Below, piece by piece: positions 6,149 through 15,251 of a stretch of 15,251 bases of DNA. Positions within the stretch are counted from its first letter, which is position 1, and each line of letters begins with the position of its first letter. The stretch comes from Cyanobium sp. (GTDB taxonomy: Bacteria > Cyanobacteriota > Cyanobacteriia > PCC-6307 > Cyanobiaceae). The DNA is taken from the NCBI GenBank assembly GCA_014191535.1, contig BJHC01000008.1:1-15251 (forward strand), read 5' to 3'. The notes under the pieces were generated by a model that worked only from the letters and a program-made list of their open reading frames with translations, did not search any database and was not told the origin of the DNA. The position numbers and the translations under genes are program-made.

Positions 6149-6982
6149 TTGGCCATCCGCCGGCACCGGCTTCCACGCTTCTGGCTGGTGCTCACGCTGG
6201 GACTGGTAACCGCCGGGGTGGGGGGTGCCTACTGGTGGGAGAAACAACTGCCTGAGCGCTTGGCCCAGGCGGCCGCCCAGGGGCGCCTGGACGACTGCCT
6301 GCTCTACGGCGAACAGCTCGCCGCCCTGCGTTGGCTGGGGGGCAAAGCCCCCCAGGAGCAGGGGCAATGCCGGCGACGGAAGGCGGAGGAGCTGTGGCAG
6401 CAGCAGCGCTGGGGTGAGGCCCTGCGGCTTCAGCAACAACTGGTGAATTCCGGCACCAGCACCGCCGCCGACCAACAACGCCTGCTCAGCTGGCAGCGCC
6501 AACTGGAGATCCGGGCCCTGCAGCGCTACCGCGATGGCGACCTGCAGGGGGCCCTGGCCCTGCTCACCAACCTGAACGTCGCCCAGAACGCCGATGGCAC
6601 CAGCCTGGGGGACAGCCTGCGGGAGGACTGGAACCGCAACCGCTACCAACAGCAGCGGGCCGCGCAACTCATCCCCCAACGGCGCTGGTGGGAGGCCCTC
6701 GACGCCCTCAACCGCATCGACCACCCCTGGTGGAAACAACGCACCCTGGGGCTGCGCCGCCAGGTGGAACAGGGGATCGCCAGCCTCAAGGACAGCGCGG
6801 AGCGGGAACACGACTCCCACGGCGGCAGCATCCAATCGAATGTGCCGCCGGAGCGGCTCAACCAACTGATCACCGAAAAGATGGCCCGCGGCCTCGACGA
6901 CTGGCAGGCCTTCAGCGCCGCCTGCCGGGAGCTGGGGGGGAAGGTGGTGGAAGCCGGCCCGGAAACCAGCTGTCGGCGCTGA
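6149..6982 (+). CDS. Membrane-anchored helical-repeat (TPR-like) protein, unknown function
   Basis: The 277-residue product starts with a basic segment (RRHRLPR), one hydrophobic helix at about residues 11-30, then an all-helical, Trp/Gln/Arg-rich domain. By the positive-inside rule the N-terminus is cytoplasmic and the rest lies outside the membrane. At least three segments share an A-x-x-x...W/D-x-x-A-L-x-x-L pattern typical of TPR-like repeats: KAEELWQQQRWGEALRLQQQ, ALQRYRDGDLQGALALL, and RAAQLIPQRRWWEALDAL. I do not recognise a named family. The C-terminus (residues 225-277) is a separate helical unit ending in two cysteines. The start is a TTG at 6149; an in-frame TAG lies at 6119-6121 and there is no ATG before the membrane helix. 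It sits 83 bases after the Hsp70-like gene and 42 before ftrV. Confidence 0.75.
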   Translation: MAIRRHRLPRFWLVLTLGLVTAGVGGAYWWEKQLPERLAQAAAQGRLDDCLLYGEQLAALRWLGGKAPQEQGQCRRRKAEELWQQQRWGEALRLQQQLVNSGTSTAADQQRLLSWQRQLEIRALQRYRDGDLQGALALLTNLNVAQNADGTSLGDSLREDWNRNRYQQQRAAQLIPQRRWWEALDALNRIDHPWWKQRTLGLRRQVEQGIASLKDSAEREHDSHGGSIQSNVPPERLNQLITEKMARGLDDWQAFSAACRELGGKVVEAGPETSCRR

Positions 6983-6988
6983 AGGCCC

Positions 6989-6998
6989 GTGACAAGAT
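6989..6998 (+). promoter_or_regulatory. Candidate extended -10 promoter for ftrV
   Basis: GTGACAAGAT carries an extended-10 TG followed by CAAGAT, about 26 bases before the ftrV ATG; a leader of about 20 bases would result. Ten bases of the same pattern, GTGATAAGGT, occur upstream of atpD (12726-12735). No good -35 is visible. The shared sequence is observed; promoter function is inferred. Confidence 0.35.
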
Positions 6999-7024
6999 GG
7001 GCGCCTTCGCACGCAGCGCCCTCC

Positions 7025-7246
7025 ATGCAACCCGGTGATCAGGTCACGGTGAGCCAGAGCGTTGTGGTGTACCACCACCCCGAACACCGGGGCCAGGCCT
7101 TCGATCTCAAGGGCCAACAGGGCGAGGTGTTCCAGGTGCTGAACGACTACAAGGGCCGCACCATCAGCCCCACCCTGCCCGTGATCGTGGCCTTCGGCCG
7201 CTTCCGGGCCCACTTCCGCAGTGATGAGCTGGAGCCGGCCAGCTAG
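7025..7246 (+). CDS. ftrV: Ferredoxin-thioredoxin reductase, variable chain
   Basis: The 73-residue protein is the variable (A) subunit of ferredoxin-thioredoxin reductase. The enzyme passes electrons from photosynthetically reduced ferredoxin to thioredoxins; the iron-sulfur and disulfide chemistry is in the catalytic subunit, encoded elsewhere. This subunit is an SH3-like barrel that holds the heterodimer. Family marks are GDQVTVSQSVVVYHHPEHRG near residues 4-23, DLKGQQGEVFQVL, GRTISPTLPVIVAF, and FRAHFRSDELE at the C-terminus. The His-His-Pro-Glu-His segment and the short length match the cyanobacterial form. The ATG at 7025 is the family start; an in-frame GTG at 6989 is more likely part of the promoter. 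Its stop codon shares CTAG with the pyrR stop on the other strand. Confidence 0.95.
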   Translation: MQPGDQVTVSQSVVVYHHPEHRGQAFDLKGQQGEVFQVLNDYKGRTISPTLPVIVAFGRFRAHFRSDELEPAS

Positions 7247-7785
7247 CCGGGTTCCTTGAGCAGGAACACCCCCTCCTCCCCATCGATCTGCTGCAGACAG
7301 AGGGCGATCAGTTCCTGACGGCTGGTGGGAACCACCCGTCCACAGAAATCGGGCTGGATCGGCAGCTCCCGGTGACCCCGGTCCACCATGGCCAGCAGGG
7401 CGACACGGCGGGGCCGGCCCCAGGGCTGGAGCGCCTCCAATGCGGCACGCACGGTGCGGCCCGTGAAGATCACGTCGTCCACCAGCAGCACCTCGCGGCC
7501 ATCGAGGCTGGCGGGCAGCTGGGTGGGTGGAGCCAGGCGCGTTCCCACCCGATCGAGATCATCCCGGTGAAAGGTGGGATCGAGGCTGCCGCAATCCACC
7601 GGGTGGCCGCACAAGCTCTCCAGCCGCTGGGCCAGCACCTCCGCCAGGGCAACCCCACGGGTGGGGATCCCCAGCAACAGCAGCTGACGGCTGTCCACCA
7701 CGCTCTCGAGCACCTGGGACGCCAGGCGATGCAAGGTGCGGTCCAACTCCGCGGCGGACAGGATCTCAAGGCGATCGGCGGCCAT
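7243..7785 (-). CDS. pyrR: Bifunctional pyrimidine operon regulator / uracil phosphoribosyltransferase (PyrR)
   Basis: The 180-residue protein is a type I phosphoribosyltransferase of the PyrR class. The PRPP-binding loop reads VLLVDDVIFTGRTV (residues 99-112). Other PyrR marks are GIPTRGVALAE near residue 40, LDPTFHRDDL near 68-77, and VDRGHRELPIQPDFCGRVVPTS at about 134-155. In Gram-positive bacteria PyrR binds uridine nucleotides and pyr mRNA to attenuate transcription; in cyanobacteria the regulatory part is less certain, and uracil salvage may be the main activity. I chose the ATG at 7785, which gives the usual length; an in-frame TTG at 7827 would add 14 unconserved residues. No other pyr gene is nearby. 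It stands alone, convergent with ftrV and divergent from gpmI. Confidence 0.93.
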   Translation of the reverse strand: MAADRLEILSAAELDRTLHRLASQVLESVVDSRQLLLLGIPTRGVALAEVLAQRLESLCGHPVDCGSLDPTFHRDDLDRVGTRLAPPTQLPASLDGREVLLVDDVIFTGRTVRAALEALQPWGRPRRVALLAMVDRGHRELPIQPDFCGRVVPTSRQELIALCLQQIDGEEGVFLLKEPG

Positions 7786-7829
7786 GGCGGAAGGGGTTTG
7801 GGCGGCTGTAGCCAAAAGCTGACGCAACC

Positions 7830-7850
7830 GGGATCACGGCGGGATCACGG
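7830..7850. repeat. Tandem GGGATCACGG repeat between pyrR and gpmI
   Basis: GGGATCACGG occurs at 7830-7839 and again at 7841-7850, an 11-base period (one helical turn), in the 123-base region between the two divergent starts. The spacing would suit two copies of a regulator on one DNA face, but no known operator is recognised. Confidence 0.45.
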
Positions 7851-7862
7851 ATGGGTGCAGGG

Positions 7863-7868
7863 TAGGTT
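7863..7868 (+). promoter_or_regulatory. Possible -10 element for gpmI
   Basis: TAGGTT fits the TANNNT -10 form, 41 bases before the gpmI GTG, but no -35 hexamer is visible at the expected distance. Weak call. Confidence 0.22.
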
Positions 7869-7908
7869 GGGTTGAGAAGGCGTCGCGGAAGCAGGCAGGA
7901 TTCACCGG

Positions 7909-9555
7909 GTGACCGCTGTACCGTCCACCGACCAGGAATCCCCCCTCACCGATCGCGCCCATCCGGGCCATGTGGCTCCGGTGGTGCTCTGCATCCTCGA
8001 CGGCTGGGGTTACCGCCACGACGACGCCCATAACGCCATCCGGGCGGCGGAAACGCCGGTGATGGATGCCCTCTGGCACGCCTATCCCCACACCCTGATC
8101 GAGGCCAGCGGGGCCGATGTGGGCCTGCCGGATGATCAGATGGGCAACTCCGAGGTGGGGCACCTCACCATCGGCGCCGGCCGCATCATTCGCCAGGAAC
8201 TGGTGCGTATCACCCAGGCGGTGCGCGACGGCAGCCTCAACGACAACCCCGAACTCAACGCCCTGGCCGATCGGCTGCTGGCCAGCGGCAAGACCCTGCA
8301 CCTGATCGGCCTCTGCTCCGACGGTGGTGTCCACAGCCACATCGACCACCTGGGGGGCCTGCTGCGCTGGGCCCAGGCCCGCGGGCTCAAGGATGTCTGC
8401 GTGCACGTGATCACCGACGGCCGCGACACCCCCACCCAAAGTGCGCCGGGCTTCCTGGCCACCGTGCAGCAACAGATCGCCGCAGCCGGCGTGGGACGCA
8501 TCAGCACCCTCTGTGGCCGCTACTGGGCCATGGACCGCGACAACCGCTGGGACCGCACCGAAAAGGCCTATCGCCTGTTCACCGAGGAGGGCGAGGTGAG
8601 CCCCCTCAGCCCGCAGCAGGTGCTGGAGGAGGCCTACGCCGGCGGCGTCACCGACGAATTCATCGAGCCCACCCGACTGGGCCCCGGGGCCATCGGCGCC
8701 GGCGATGGCCTGGTGTGCTTCAACTTCCGCCCCGACCGCGTGCGCCAGCTGGTGCGTGCCCTGGTGGTGCCTGAGTTCAACACCTTTGAACGGGAGGCCA
8801 TCCCTGACCTGCAGATGGTCACCTTCACCCAATACGAAGCGGGGCTGCCGGTGGCGGTGGCCTTCCCGCCCGAATCCCTGGATGGCCTGTTGGGCCAGGT
8901 GGTGTCGGAGTCGGGCCTGCGCCAGTTCCGCACCGCGGAAACCGAGAAATACCCCCACGTCACCTACTTCATGAACGGGGGCATCGAGCAGCCCTACCCC
9001 GGTGAAGACCGGCACCTGGTGCCCTCCCCGCGGGTGGCCACCTACGACCAGGCCCCGGCCATGTCGGCCGAGCAGCTCACCGACAGCTGCATCGCCGCCA
9101 TCAACAAGGGCACCTATGCGCTGGTGGTGATCAATTACGCCAACCCCGACATGGTGGGGCACACCGGCGAAATGGGGGCCACCGTGGAGGCCATCGGTGC
9201 CGTGGACCGCAGCGTCGGCCGCCTGCTGGAAGCCACCAACCGCATGGGGGGCACCCTGCTGGTGACCGCCGACCACGGCAACGCCGAGCTGATGGAAGGG
9301 CCGGATGGGCGCCCCTGGACGGCCCACACCACCAACCCCGTTCCCGTGATCCTGGTGGAGGGCGAGAAGCGCAAGCTGCCGGGCCATGGCAACGCGGTGG
9401 AACTGCGCAGCGGCGGCGGCCTGGCCGACATCGCCCCCACCCTGCTGGAGATCCTGGGGCTGCCGCAACCGGCCCGCATGACCGGCCATTCCCTGATCGT
9501 GCCCCTGGGCAGCCCGGCGGTGCCCAACCGCATTCCCCAGACCTTGGGGGTCTGA
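7909..9555 (+). CDS. gpmI: 2,3-bisphosphoglycerate-independent phosphoglycerate mutase
   Basis: The 548-residue enzyme interconverts 3- and 2-phosphoglycerate in glycolysis and carbon export from the Calvin cycle, using two Mn ions and a phosphoserine intermediate. It belongs to the alkaline phosphatase superfamily. The visible active-site motifs are LCILDGWGY (metal Asp at residue 31), [11 protein letters not shown] with the nucleophile Ser81, [59 protein letters not shown] and [11 protein letters not shown]. These cover both the phosphatase and transferase domains, so the protein is intact. The start is taken as GTG at 7909; a GTG at 7972 (before APVVLCIL) is an alternative with a shorter N-terminus. 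secG follows 52 bases downstream on the same strand. Confidence 0.96.
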   Translation: MTAVPSTDQESPLTDRAHPGHVAPVVLCILDGWGYRHDDAHNAIRAAETPVMDALWHAYPHTLIEASGADVGLPDDQMGNSEVGHLTIGAGRIIRQELVRITQAVRDGSLNDNPELNALADRLLASGKTLHLIGLCSDGGVHSHIDHLGGLLRWAQARGLKDVCVHVITDGRDTPTQSAPGFLATVQQQIAAAGVGRISTLCGRYWAMDRDNRWDRTEKAYRLFTEEGEVSPLSPQQVLEEAYAGGVTDEFIEPTRLGPGAIGAGDGLVCFNFRPDRVRQLVRALVVPEFNTFEREAIPDLQMVTFTQYEAGLPVAVAFPPESLDGLLGQVVSESGLRQFRTAETEKYPHVTYFMNGGIEQPYPGEDRHLVPSPRVATYDQAPAMSAEQLTDSCIAAINKGTYALVVINYANPDMVGHTGEMGATVEAIGAVDRSVGRLLEATNRMGGTLLVTADHGNAELMEGPDGRPWTAHTTNPVPVILVEGEKRKLPGHGNAVELRSGGGLADIAPTLLEILGLPQPARMTGHSLIVPLGSPAVPNRIPQTLGV

Positions 9556-9607
9556 GCACCCGAGGGTCACACCGACGTGACACCTGCGCGACACCTAGGC
9601 TCCAGCG

Positions 9608-9844
9608 ATGCTCCAAACCACCTTCACCTGGATCTGGCTCAGCAGCGGCGTTCTGCTGGTGATCAGCGTGCTGCTGCACAGCCCCAAGGGCGACGGCATG
9701 GGCGGCCTGGCCTCCAGCGGCAGCTCCATGTTCAGCAGCGCCCGCAGCGCCGAAGCCACCCTCAACCGCATCAGCTGGACCCTGCTGGCGATCTTCCTGG
9801 GCCTGGCCGTCGCCCTGAGCGCCGGCTGGCTCCGGGGAGCCTGA
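9608..9844 (+). CDS. secG: Preprotein translocase subunit SecG
   Basis: This 78-residue protein is the small SecG subunit that assists the SecYE channel. It has two membrane helices, at about residues 5-24 and 55-74, joined by a Gly/Ser-rich cytoplasmic loop with HSPKGDGMGGLASSGSSMF and a short LNRISW segment before helix two, all as in the family. Length is normal for cyanobacterial SecG. The ATG at 9608 lies seven bases after TAGGCT (9596-9601), which fits a -10 hexamer, so a leaderless or very short-leader transcript is possible, although co-transcription from gpmI is the simpler reading. No -35 is evident. The msrB start lies 16 bases after the stop. Confidence 0.93.
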   Translation: MLQTTFTWIWLSSGVLLVISVLLHSPKGDGMGGLASSGSSMFSSARSAEATLNRISWTLLAIFLGLAVALSAGWLRGA

Positions 9845-9860
9845 TCCGGGAGCCCCAACC

Positions 9861-10340
9861 ATGACCCGACGCGGCCTCTTGGCCAGCCTGCTCAGCCTGG
9901 GCAGCCCCCTGCTCGGGGCCCGGCCCGCCGCAGCGGCCAGCAAGGCCGCTGATCCCCGCTGGCAACTCAGCGACGCGGCCTGGAAGGCACGCTTGAGTCC
10001 GGCCGCCTACGCCGTGCTGCGCCAGGAGGGCACCGAACGGCCCTTCAGCAGCCCGCTCAACGGCGAAAAACGCGCCGGCACCTTCCATTGCGCCGGCTGC
10101 GATCTGCCCCTGTTCAGCTCCAAGGCCAAATACGACAGCGGCACCGGCTGGCCCAGCTTCTGGGAGCCCCTGGCCGGCGCCCTGGGCACCACGCTCGATT
10201 TCAAGTTGATCGTGCCCCGCACCGAGTACCACTGCAAACGCTGCGGCGGCCACCAGGGGCACGTGTTCAACGACGGCCCCCGCCCCACCGGCAAGCGCTA
10301 CTGCAACAACGGTGTGGCCCTCAGCTTCAAGCCCTCCTAG
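9861..10340 (+). CDS. msrB: Peptide-methionine (R)-S-oxide reductase MsrB with N-terminal export signal
   Basis: MsrB reduces methionine-R-sulfoxide in damaged proteins. The 159-residue chain begins with MTRRGLLASLLSLGSPLLGA and ARPAAAAS, a twin-arginine-like signal with a likely cleavage near residues 25-27, so export to periplasm or thylakoid lumen is likely. The mature domain has the zinc pairs C77-A-G-C80 and C125-K-R-C128, and the catalytic Cys148 in RYCNNGVALSF. The position that often holds a resolving Cys in SGCGWPSF is Thr95 here (SGTGWPSF), as in single-cysteine plastid MSRB1. GGGAG lies eight bases before the ATG, and the gap to secG is 16 bases, so the two are probably one transcript. 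A metal-binding, exported protein would suit the Tat route, but that is inference. Confidence 0.93.
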   Translation: MTRRGLLASLLSLGSPLLGARPAAAASKAADPRWQLSDAAWKARLSPAAYAVLRQEGTERPFSSPLNGEKRAGTFHCAGCDLPLFSSKAKYDSGTGWPSFWEPLAGALGTTLDFKLIVPRTEYHCKRCGGHQGHVFNDGPRPTGKRYCNNGVALSFKPS

Positions 10341-10357
10341 GGCCAGGCCCGGGCCCT
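10339..10357 (+). terminator. GC-rich hairpin at the msrB stop codon
   Basis: AGGGCC (10339-10344) pairs with GGCCCT (10352-10357) and begins inside the msrB TAG. No T-run follows on +. It may still be the 3' end structure of the gpmI-secG-msrB transcript, since the convergent groL terminator lies just beyond. Confidence 0.3.
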
Positions 10358-10369
10358 GAGGCGCCCATG

Positions 10370-10394
10370 AAAAAGCGCCCCGCTGGGGGGCGCT
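10370..10394 (-). terminator. Intrinsic terminator of groS-groL
   Basis: Read on the minus strand, an 8-bp stem AGCGCCCC/GGGGCGCT with a 5-base loop is followed by TTTT. It lies 59 bases past the groL stop. The same stem is used by the terminator after atpC (14709-14734). Confidence 0.85.
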
Positions 10395-10416
10395 GGCTCC
10401 AGTGCAGGATCCGGGG

Positions 10417-10434
10417 AGGGGGCCGAAGCCCCCT
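10417..10434 (-). ncRNA. UUCG-capped hairpin in the groL 3' untranslated region
   Basis: AGGGGGC (10417-10423) pairs exactly with GCCCCCT (10428-10434). On the minus-strand RNA the loop reads UUCG closed by a C-G pair, the classic very stable tetraloop. It stands between the groL stop and the intrinsic terminator, so the transcript would end in two hairpins. It is an mRNA structure, not a proposed independent RNA gene; a 3' protection or processing role is inferred. Confidence 0.55.
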
Positions 10435-10452
10435 GCGGGATCGCTGGGTGGA

Positions 10453-12175
<1,723 letters not shown>

Positions 12176-12199
12176 GCAGCCGGCAGCGACTGGCAAAAC

Positions 12200-12511
12200 T
12201 CAGTTGACGACAGCCAGGATGTCCTTCTCGGACAGCAGCACGTACTCGTCGCTGCCGAGCTTGATGTCGGTGCCCGCGTACTTGCTGTAGAGCACCTTGT
12301 CGCCCACGCTCACTTCAGGAGCTTGGCGGGTGCCGTCGTCGTTGCGCTTGCCGGGGCCCACCTGCACCACCTCGCCCACTTGGGGCTTTTCCTTGGCGGT
12401 GTCAGGCAGCAGGATGCCGCCGGCGGTTTTTTCCTCGGACTCGGAGACCTTGATAAAGATGCGGTCGCCGAGGGGCTTAACGGTGGAAACGCTGAGGGAA
12501 ACAGCAGCCAT
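12200..12511 (-). CDS. groS: 10-kDa co-chaperonin GroES
   Basis: This 103-residue protein caps the GroEL chamber as a heptamer. Family features are [21 protein letters not shown] near residues 12-32, where [11 protein letters not shown] is the mobile loop that contacts GroEL, then [13 protein letters not shown], the roof region around KRNDDGTR, and the C-terminal [18 protein letters not shown] chose the ATG at 12511, which gives the cyanobacterial length and N-terminus; the frame extends upstream to 12607, but that region is the leader between CIRCE and the start. It is the first gene of the operon with groL and is transcribed away from atpD. Confidence 0.97.
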   Translation of the reverse strand: MAAVSLSVSTVKPLGDRIFIKVSESEEKTAGGILLPDTAKEKPQVGEVVQVGPGKRNDDGTRQAPEVSVGDKVLYSKYAGTDIKLGSDEYVLLSEKDILAVVN

Positions 12512-12600
12512 GGATGGAATGCGATAGGGATTGCGAAACCATTGGCATGGCGCCAGAGACGCTGCCAGGTCGCGGCGTCGAAACGCCAAGGCGGATCGAG

Positions 12601-12627
12601 TTGGCACTCATCCGCTTCGAGTGCCAA
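12601..12627. promoter_or_regulatory. CIRCE operator (HrcA binding site) of groS-groL
   Basis: TTGGCACTC (12601-12609) and GAGTGCCAA (12619-12627) are perfect 9-base inverted arms around a 9-base spacer, matching the CIRCE consensus TTAGCACTC-N9-GAGTGCTAA at all but one position per arm, and the change is compensated in both arms. HrcA bound here represses chaperonin genes until heat shock. It lies 90 bases upstream of the groS ATG, so it would be in the promoter or at the start of the transcript. Confidence 0.95.
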
Positions 12628-12628
12628 C

Positions 12629-12655
12629 GTATGAGCCCTGGCACCCCCGGTTCAA
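12629..12655 (-). promoter_or_regulatory. Candidate vegetative promoter for groS-groL next to CIRCE
   Basis: On the minus strand, TTGAAC (12650-12655) is followed by 16 bases and CATACG (12629-12634). Each hexamer is a partial match to TTGACA and TATAAT. The predicted transcription start would fall inside CIRCE, which is how HrcA usually represses. This placement supports the call more than the hexamers do. Confidence 0.45.
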
Positions 12656-12725
12656 GGGCCGGTCGGGGCGGGTGACCGAACCGCCGGGTCGGCCCCACCG
12701 AACCTGCTCCTGGGGGCACCTCGCA

Positions 12726-12735
12726 GTGATAAGGT
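12726..12735 (+). promoter_or_regulatory. Candidate extended -10 promoter for atpD
   Basis: GTGATAAGGT contains an upstream TG and the hexamer TAAGGT, which fits TANNNT. It lies 59 bases before the atpD ATG and shares GTGAYAAGRT with the site upstream of ftrV (6989-6998). No clear -35 is present. If used, transcription would start near 12742 and the leader would be about 50 bases long. Confidence 0.4.
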
Positions 12736-12747
12736 TGCGCCGCTTCA

Positions 12748-12765
12748 AGCGGGATTGGTCCCGCT
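12748..12765 (+). promoter_or_regulatory. Hairpin in the atpD leader
   Basis: AGCGGGA (12748-12754) and TCCCGCT (12759-12765) pair exactly around a TTGG loop, with flanking GCGC sequences (12738-12741 region and 12766-12769 region) that could extend the stem past an internal bulge. It lies 28 bases before the ATG, beyond the ribosome site. The atpD start has no clear Shine-Dalgarno sequence, so this structure might affect stability or initiation. Confidence 0.45.
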
Positions 12766-12793
12766 GCGCGTCCCCCCGCGATTTCTCCCATAA

Positions 12794-14254
<1,461 letters not shown>

Positions 14255-14271
14255 TCGGAAGGTTTCCCACC

Positions 14272-14676
14272 ATGTCACTCACCCTTCGCGTTCTGGCACC
14301 TGATCAGAGCGTCTTCGACGGCAGCGCCGACGAAGTCATCCTCCCCAGCACCACCGGCCAGCTGGGCATCCTTCCCGGCCACGTCTCGCTGCTCACTGCC
14401 CTCGATTTCGGGGTGCTGCGGGTGCGTGAAGGCAACGCCTGGAAGGCCATCGCTCTCCAAGGCGGCTTCTGCGAAGTGGACTCCGACGAAGTCACCGTGT
14501 TGGTGAACGCCGCCGAACTGGGCAGCACCATCAACGCCGATGCGGCCAACCGCGACCTGGAGGCCGCCACCACAGCCGCCTCCCAGTTCGAAGGTCAGCC
14601 CCCGAGCACCGAAAAGCTCAAGGCCCAACAGGAGCTGGCCCGCGCCCGCGCCCGCGTGCAGGCCACCAAGGTCTGA
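14272..14676 (+). CDS. atpC: F1F0 ATP synthase subunit epsilon
   Basis: The 134-residue epsilon subunit links gamma to the c-ring and restrains ATP hydrolysis when the gradient is low. The N-terminal beta sandwich is clear: LTLRVLAPDQSVFDGSADEV at residues 3-22, then LPSTTGQLGILPGHVSLLTAL, a strong family motif, and ALQGGFCEVDSDEVTVLVNAAE. The C-terminal part (about 90-134) is an Ala/Gln-rich helical hairpin ending in KAQQELARARARVQ, as expected for the two inhibitory helices. The ATG at 14272 is preceded by GGAAGG at a suitable distance. The gene is 17 bases after atpD, and an intrinsic terminator follows, so the pair forms a complete two-gene transcription unit. Confidence 0.97.
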   Translation: MSLTLRVLAPDQSVFDGSADEVILPSTTGQLGILPGHVSLLTALDFGVLRVREGNAWKAIALQGGFCEVDSDEVTVLVNAAELGSTINADAANRDLEAATTAASQFEGQPPSTEKLKAQQELARARARVQATKV

Positions 14677-14708
14677 AGCCAAGACCCATCGGCTGACGCC
14701 GACCCCCC

Positions 14709-14734
14709 AGCGCCCCCAACCGGGGCGCTTTTTT
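14709..14734 (+). terminator. Intrinsic terminator of atpD-atpC
   Basis: AGCGCCCC (14709-14716) and GGGGCGCT (14722-14729) form an 8-bp stem around a 5-base loop, followed at once by a T-run to 14734. It starts 32 bases after the atpC stop and is the best terminator in the window. Confidence 0.93.
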
Positions 14735-14759
14735 ATGCTCGGCCCACGGAACCACAGGC

Positions 14760-15251
14760 ATGGGCGTCGGCAGGGATCTGGGCCAACAGCTACGCCGCTG
14801 GCTGGAGCAGGATCCGGCCGCCCTGCGCCAGAGCCGTGCCCTCAGCAATCGGTTGATGGATGGGCTGGGGGCGGAGGAATCGCTGCGGGCCCCCGTGCGC
14901 GAACTGGCCAGCCAGCCGCTCCTGCTCACGGTGCTGCACAGCCAGGGGGTACAGCAGCAGACCGCCCTCAGCAGCCTGCGGCAGCAACTGAGCCGCACCT
15001 ATGCCCCCGCCATCGAGCGGGAACTGCTGGATCTGCTGGAGGCGGCCACGGGGCTGGGGGCAACCACGGCCCCCGCGCCGGCAGCGAAGGATGAAGGCTG
15101 GCGGGCCCTGGCCCCAGGCCTGGCCCTGGCCGCCAGCGGTGCCCTGGTGTTCTGCTGGGCCGGCAGCGCCCTGGATCGGGAACTGCTGGAGGGCTGGGGC
15201 TGGAGCGGCGGCATGGCCATGGTGGTGGTGCTGGGGCTGCTGCAGGCCCTG
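14760..15251 (+). CDS. Putative membrane protein of unknown function, 3'-truncated by window edge
   Basis: An open frame starts at the ATG 14760, 25 bases past the atpC terminator, and stays open for 164 codons to the window end. Its third positions are strongly G/C, as expected for a real gene here, while the competing frame from 14540 reads through atpC and the terminator. Residues 1-95 are soluble and helical, with DLGQQLRRWLEQDPAALRQS near the start and REL/LLDLLEAA segments. A linker rich in Ala, Thr and Pro follows (about 100-112), then a hydrophobic segment at about 118-138 and a second beginning near 150. I recognise no family. It is probably transcribed separately from the ATP synthase genes, because a strong terminator intervenes. 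Confidence 0.7.
   Translation, partial: MGVGRDLGQQLRRWLEQDPAALRQSRALSNRLMDGLGAEESLRAPVRELASQPLLLTVLHSQGVQQQTALSSLRQQLSRTYAPAIERELLDLLEAATGLGATTAPAPAAKDEGWRALAPGLALAASGALVFCWAGSALDRELLEGWGWSGGMAMVVVLGLLQAL

Noticed and set aside
7834..9594. A 586-codon open frame on - across gpmI
   Set aside because: It is antisense to an intact phosphoglycerate mutase with all its motifs, and has the His/Gly/Val-rich composition of an artefact.
12648..12708. tRNA-like stretch (GGTTCAA) and repeated ACCGAACC near atpD
   Set aside because: No acceptor, D-arm or anticodon stem can be built around it; it lies in the divergent promoter region.

Overview
The window looks like ordinary chromosome from a high-GC unicellular cyanobacterium of the picocyanobacterial (Cyanobium / freshwater-to-marine Synechococcus) type. 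Evidence for a cyanobacterium: a ferredoxin-thioredoxin reductase variable chain, the short cyanobacterial form of RNA polymerase omega, DUF1818 and DUF2811 family proteins, and an ATP synthase beta-epsilon pair as a separate cluster. By eye, GC is about two thirds and third codon positions are almost all G or C, which creates long meaningless open frames antisense to real genes. I see no tRNA, rRNA, CRISPR array, insertion sequence, phage gene or clear sign of horizontal transfer. Assignment below the level of cyanobacteria is inference.

Layout. 1-2042 (+): the C-terminal half of murD, an EVE-domain protein, and a six-helix membrane protein whose start overlaps the EVE stop. 2023-2250 (-): a DUF2811 protein. 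2251-2608: the longest gene-free stretch, holding a four-run G-rich motif next to a perfect 13-3-13 inverted repeat. 2609-3496 (+): a beta-hydroxyacid dehydrogenase-type oxidoreductase. 3459-4426 (-): a three-gene cluster of an unknown 101-aa protein, rpoZ and a DUF1818 protein. 4512-7246 (+): a lidless Hsp70-like protein, a membrane-anchored helical-repeat protein, and ftrV. 7243-7785 (-): pyrR. 7909-10340 (+): gpmI, secG and an exported msrB. 10453-12511 (-): the groS-groL heat-shock operon with a CIRCE operator and a terminator. 12794-14734 (+): atpD-atpC with a terminator. 14760-15251 (+): the start of an unknown membrane protein that runs off the window.

How the genes fit together. Most are housekeeping: cell wall (murD), transcription (rpoZ), redox signalling from photosynthesis (ftrV), pyrimidine control (pyrR), glycolysis (gpmI), protein export (secG), oxidative repair (msrB), folding (groS-groL, Hsp70-like) and energy (atpD-atpC). 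The packing is very tight. All three convergent gene pairs in the first half overlap at their 3' ends, and one pair shares a single CTAG for both stop codons. Regulatory signals are clearest around groS-groL (CIRCE plus a promoter candidate) and atpD (extended -10 candidate plus leader hairpin), which diverge from a shared 282-bp region.

I found no convincing new multi-gene system. The items most worth a second look are the G-run/palindrome element upstream of the oxidoreductase, the lidless Hsp70 beside a membrane-anchored repeat protein, the unknown gene fused tightly to rpoZ, and the exported MsrB lacking the usual resolving cysteine.
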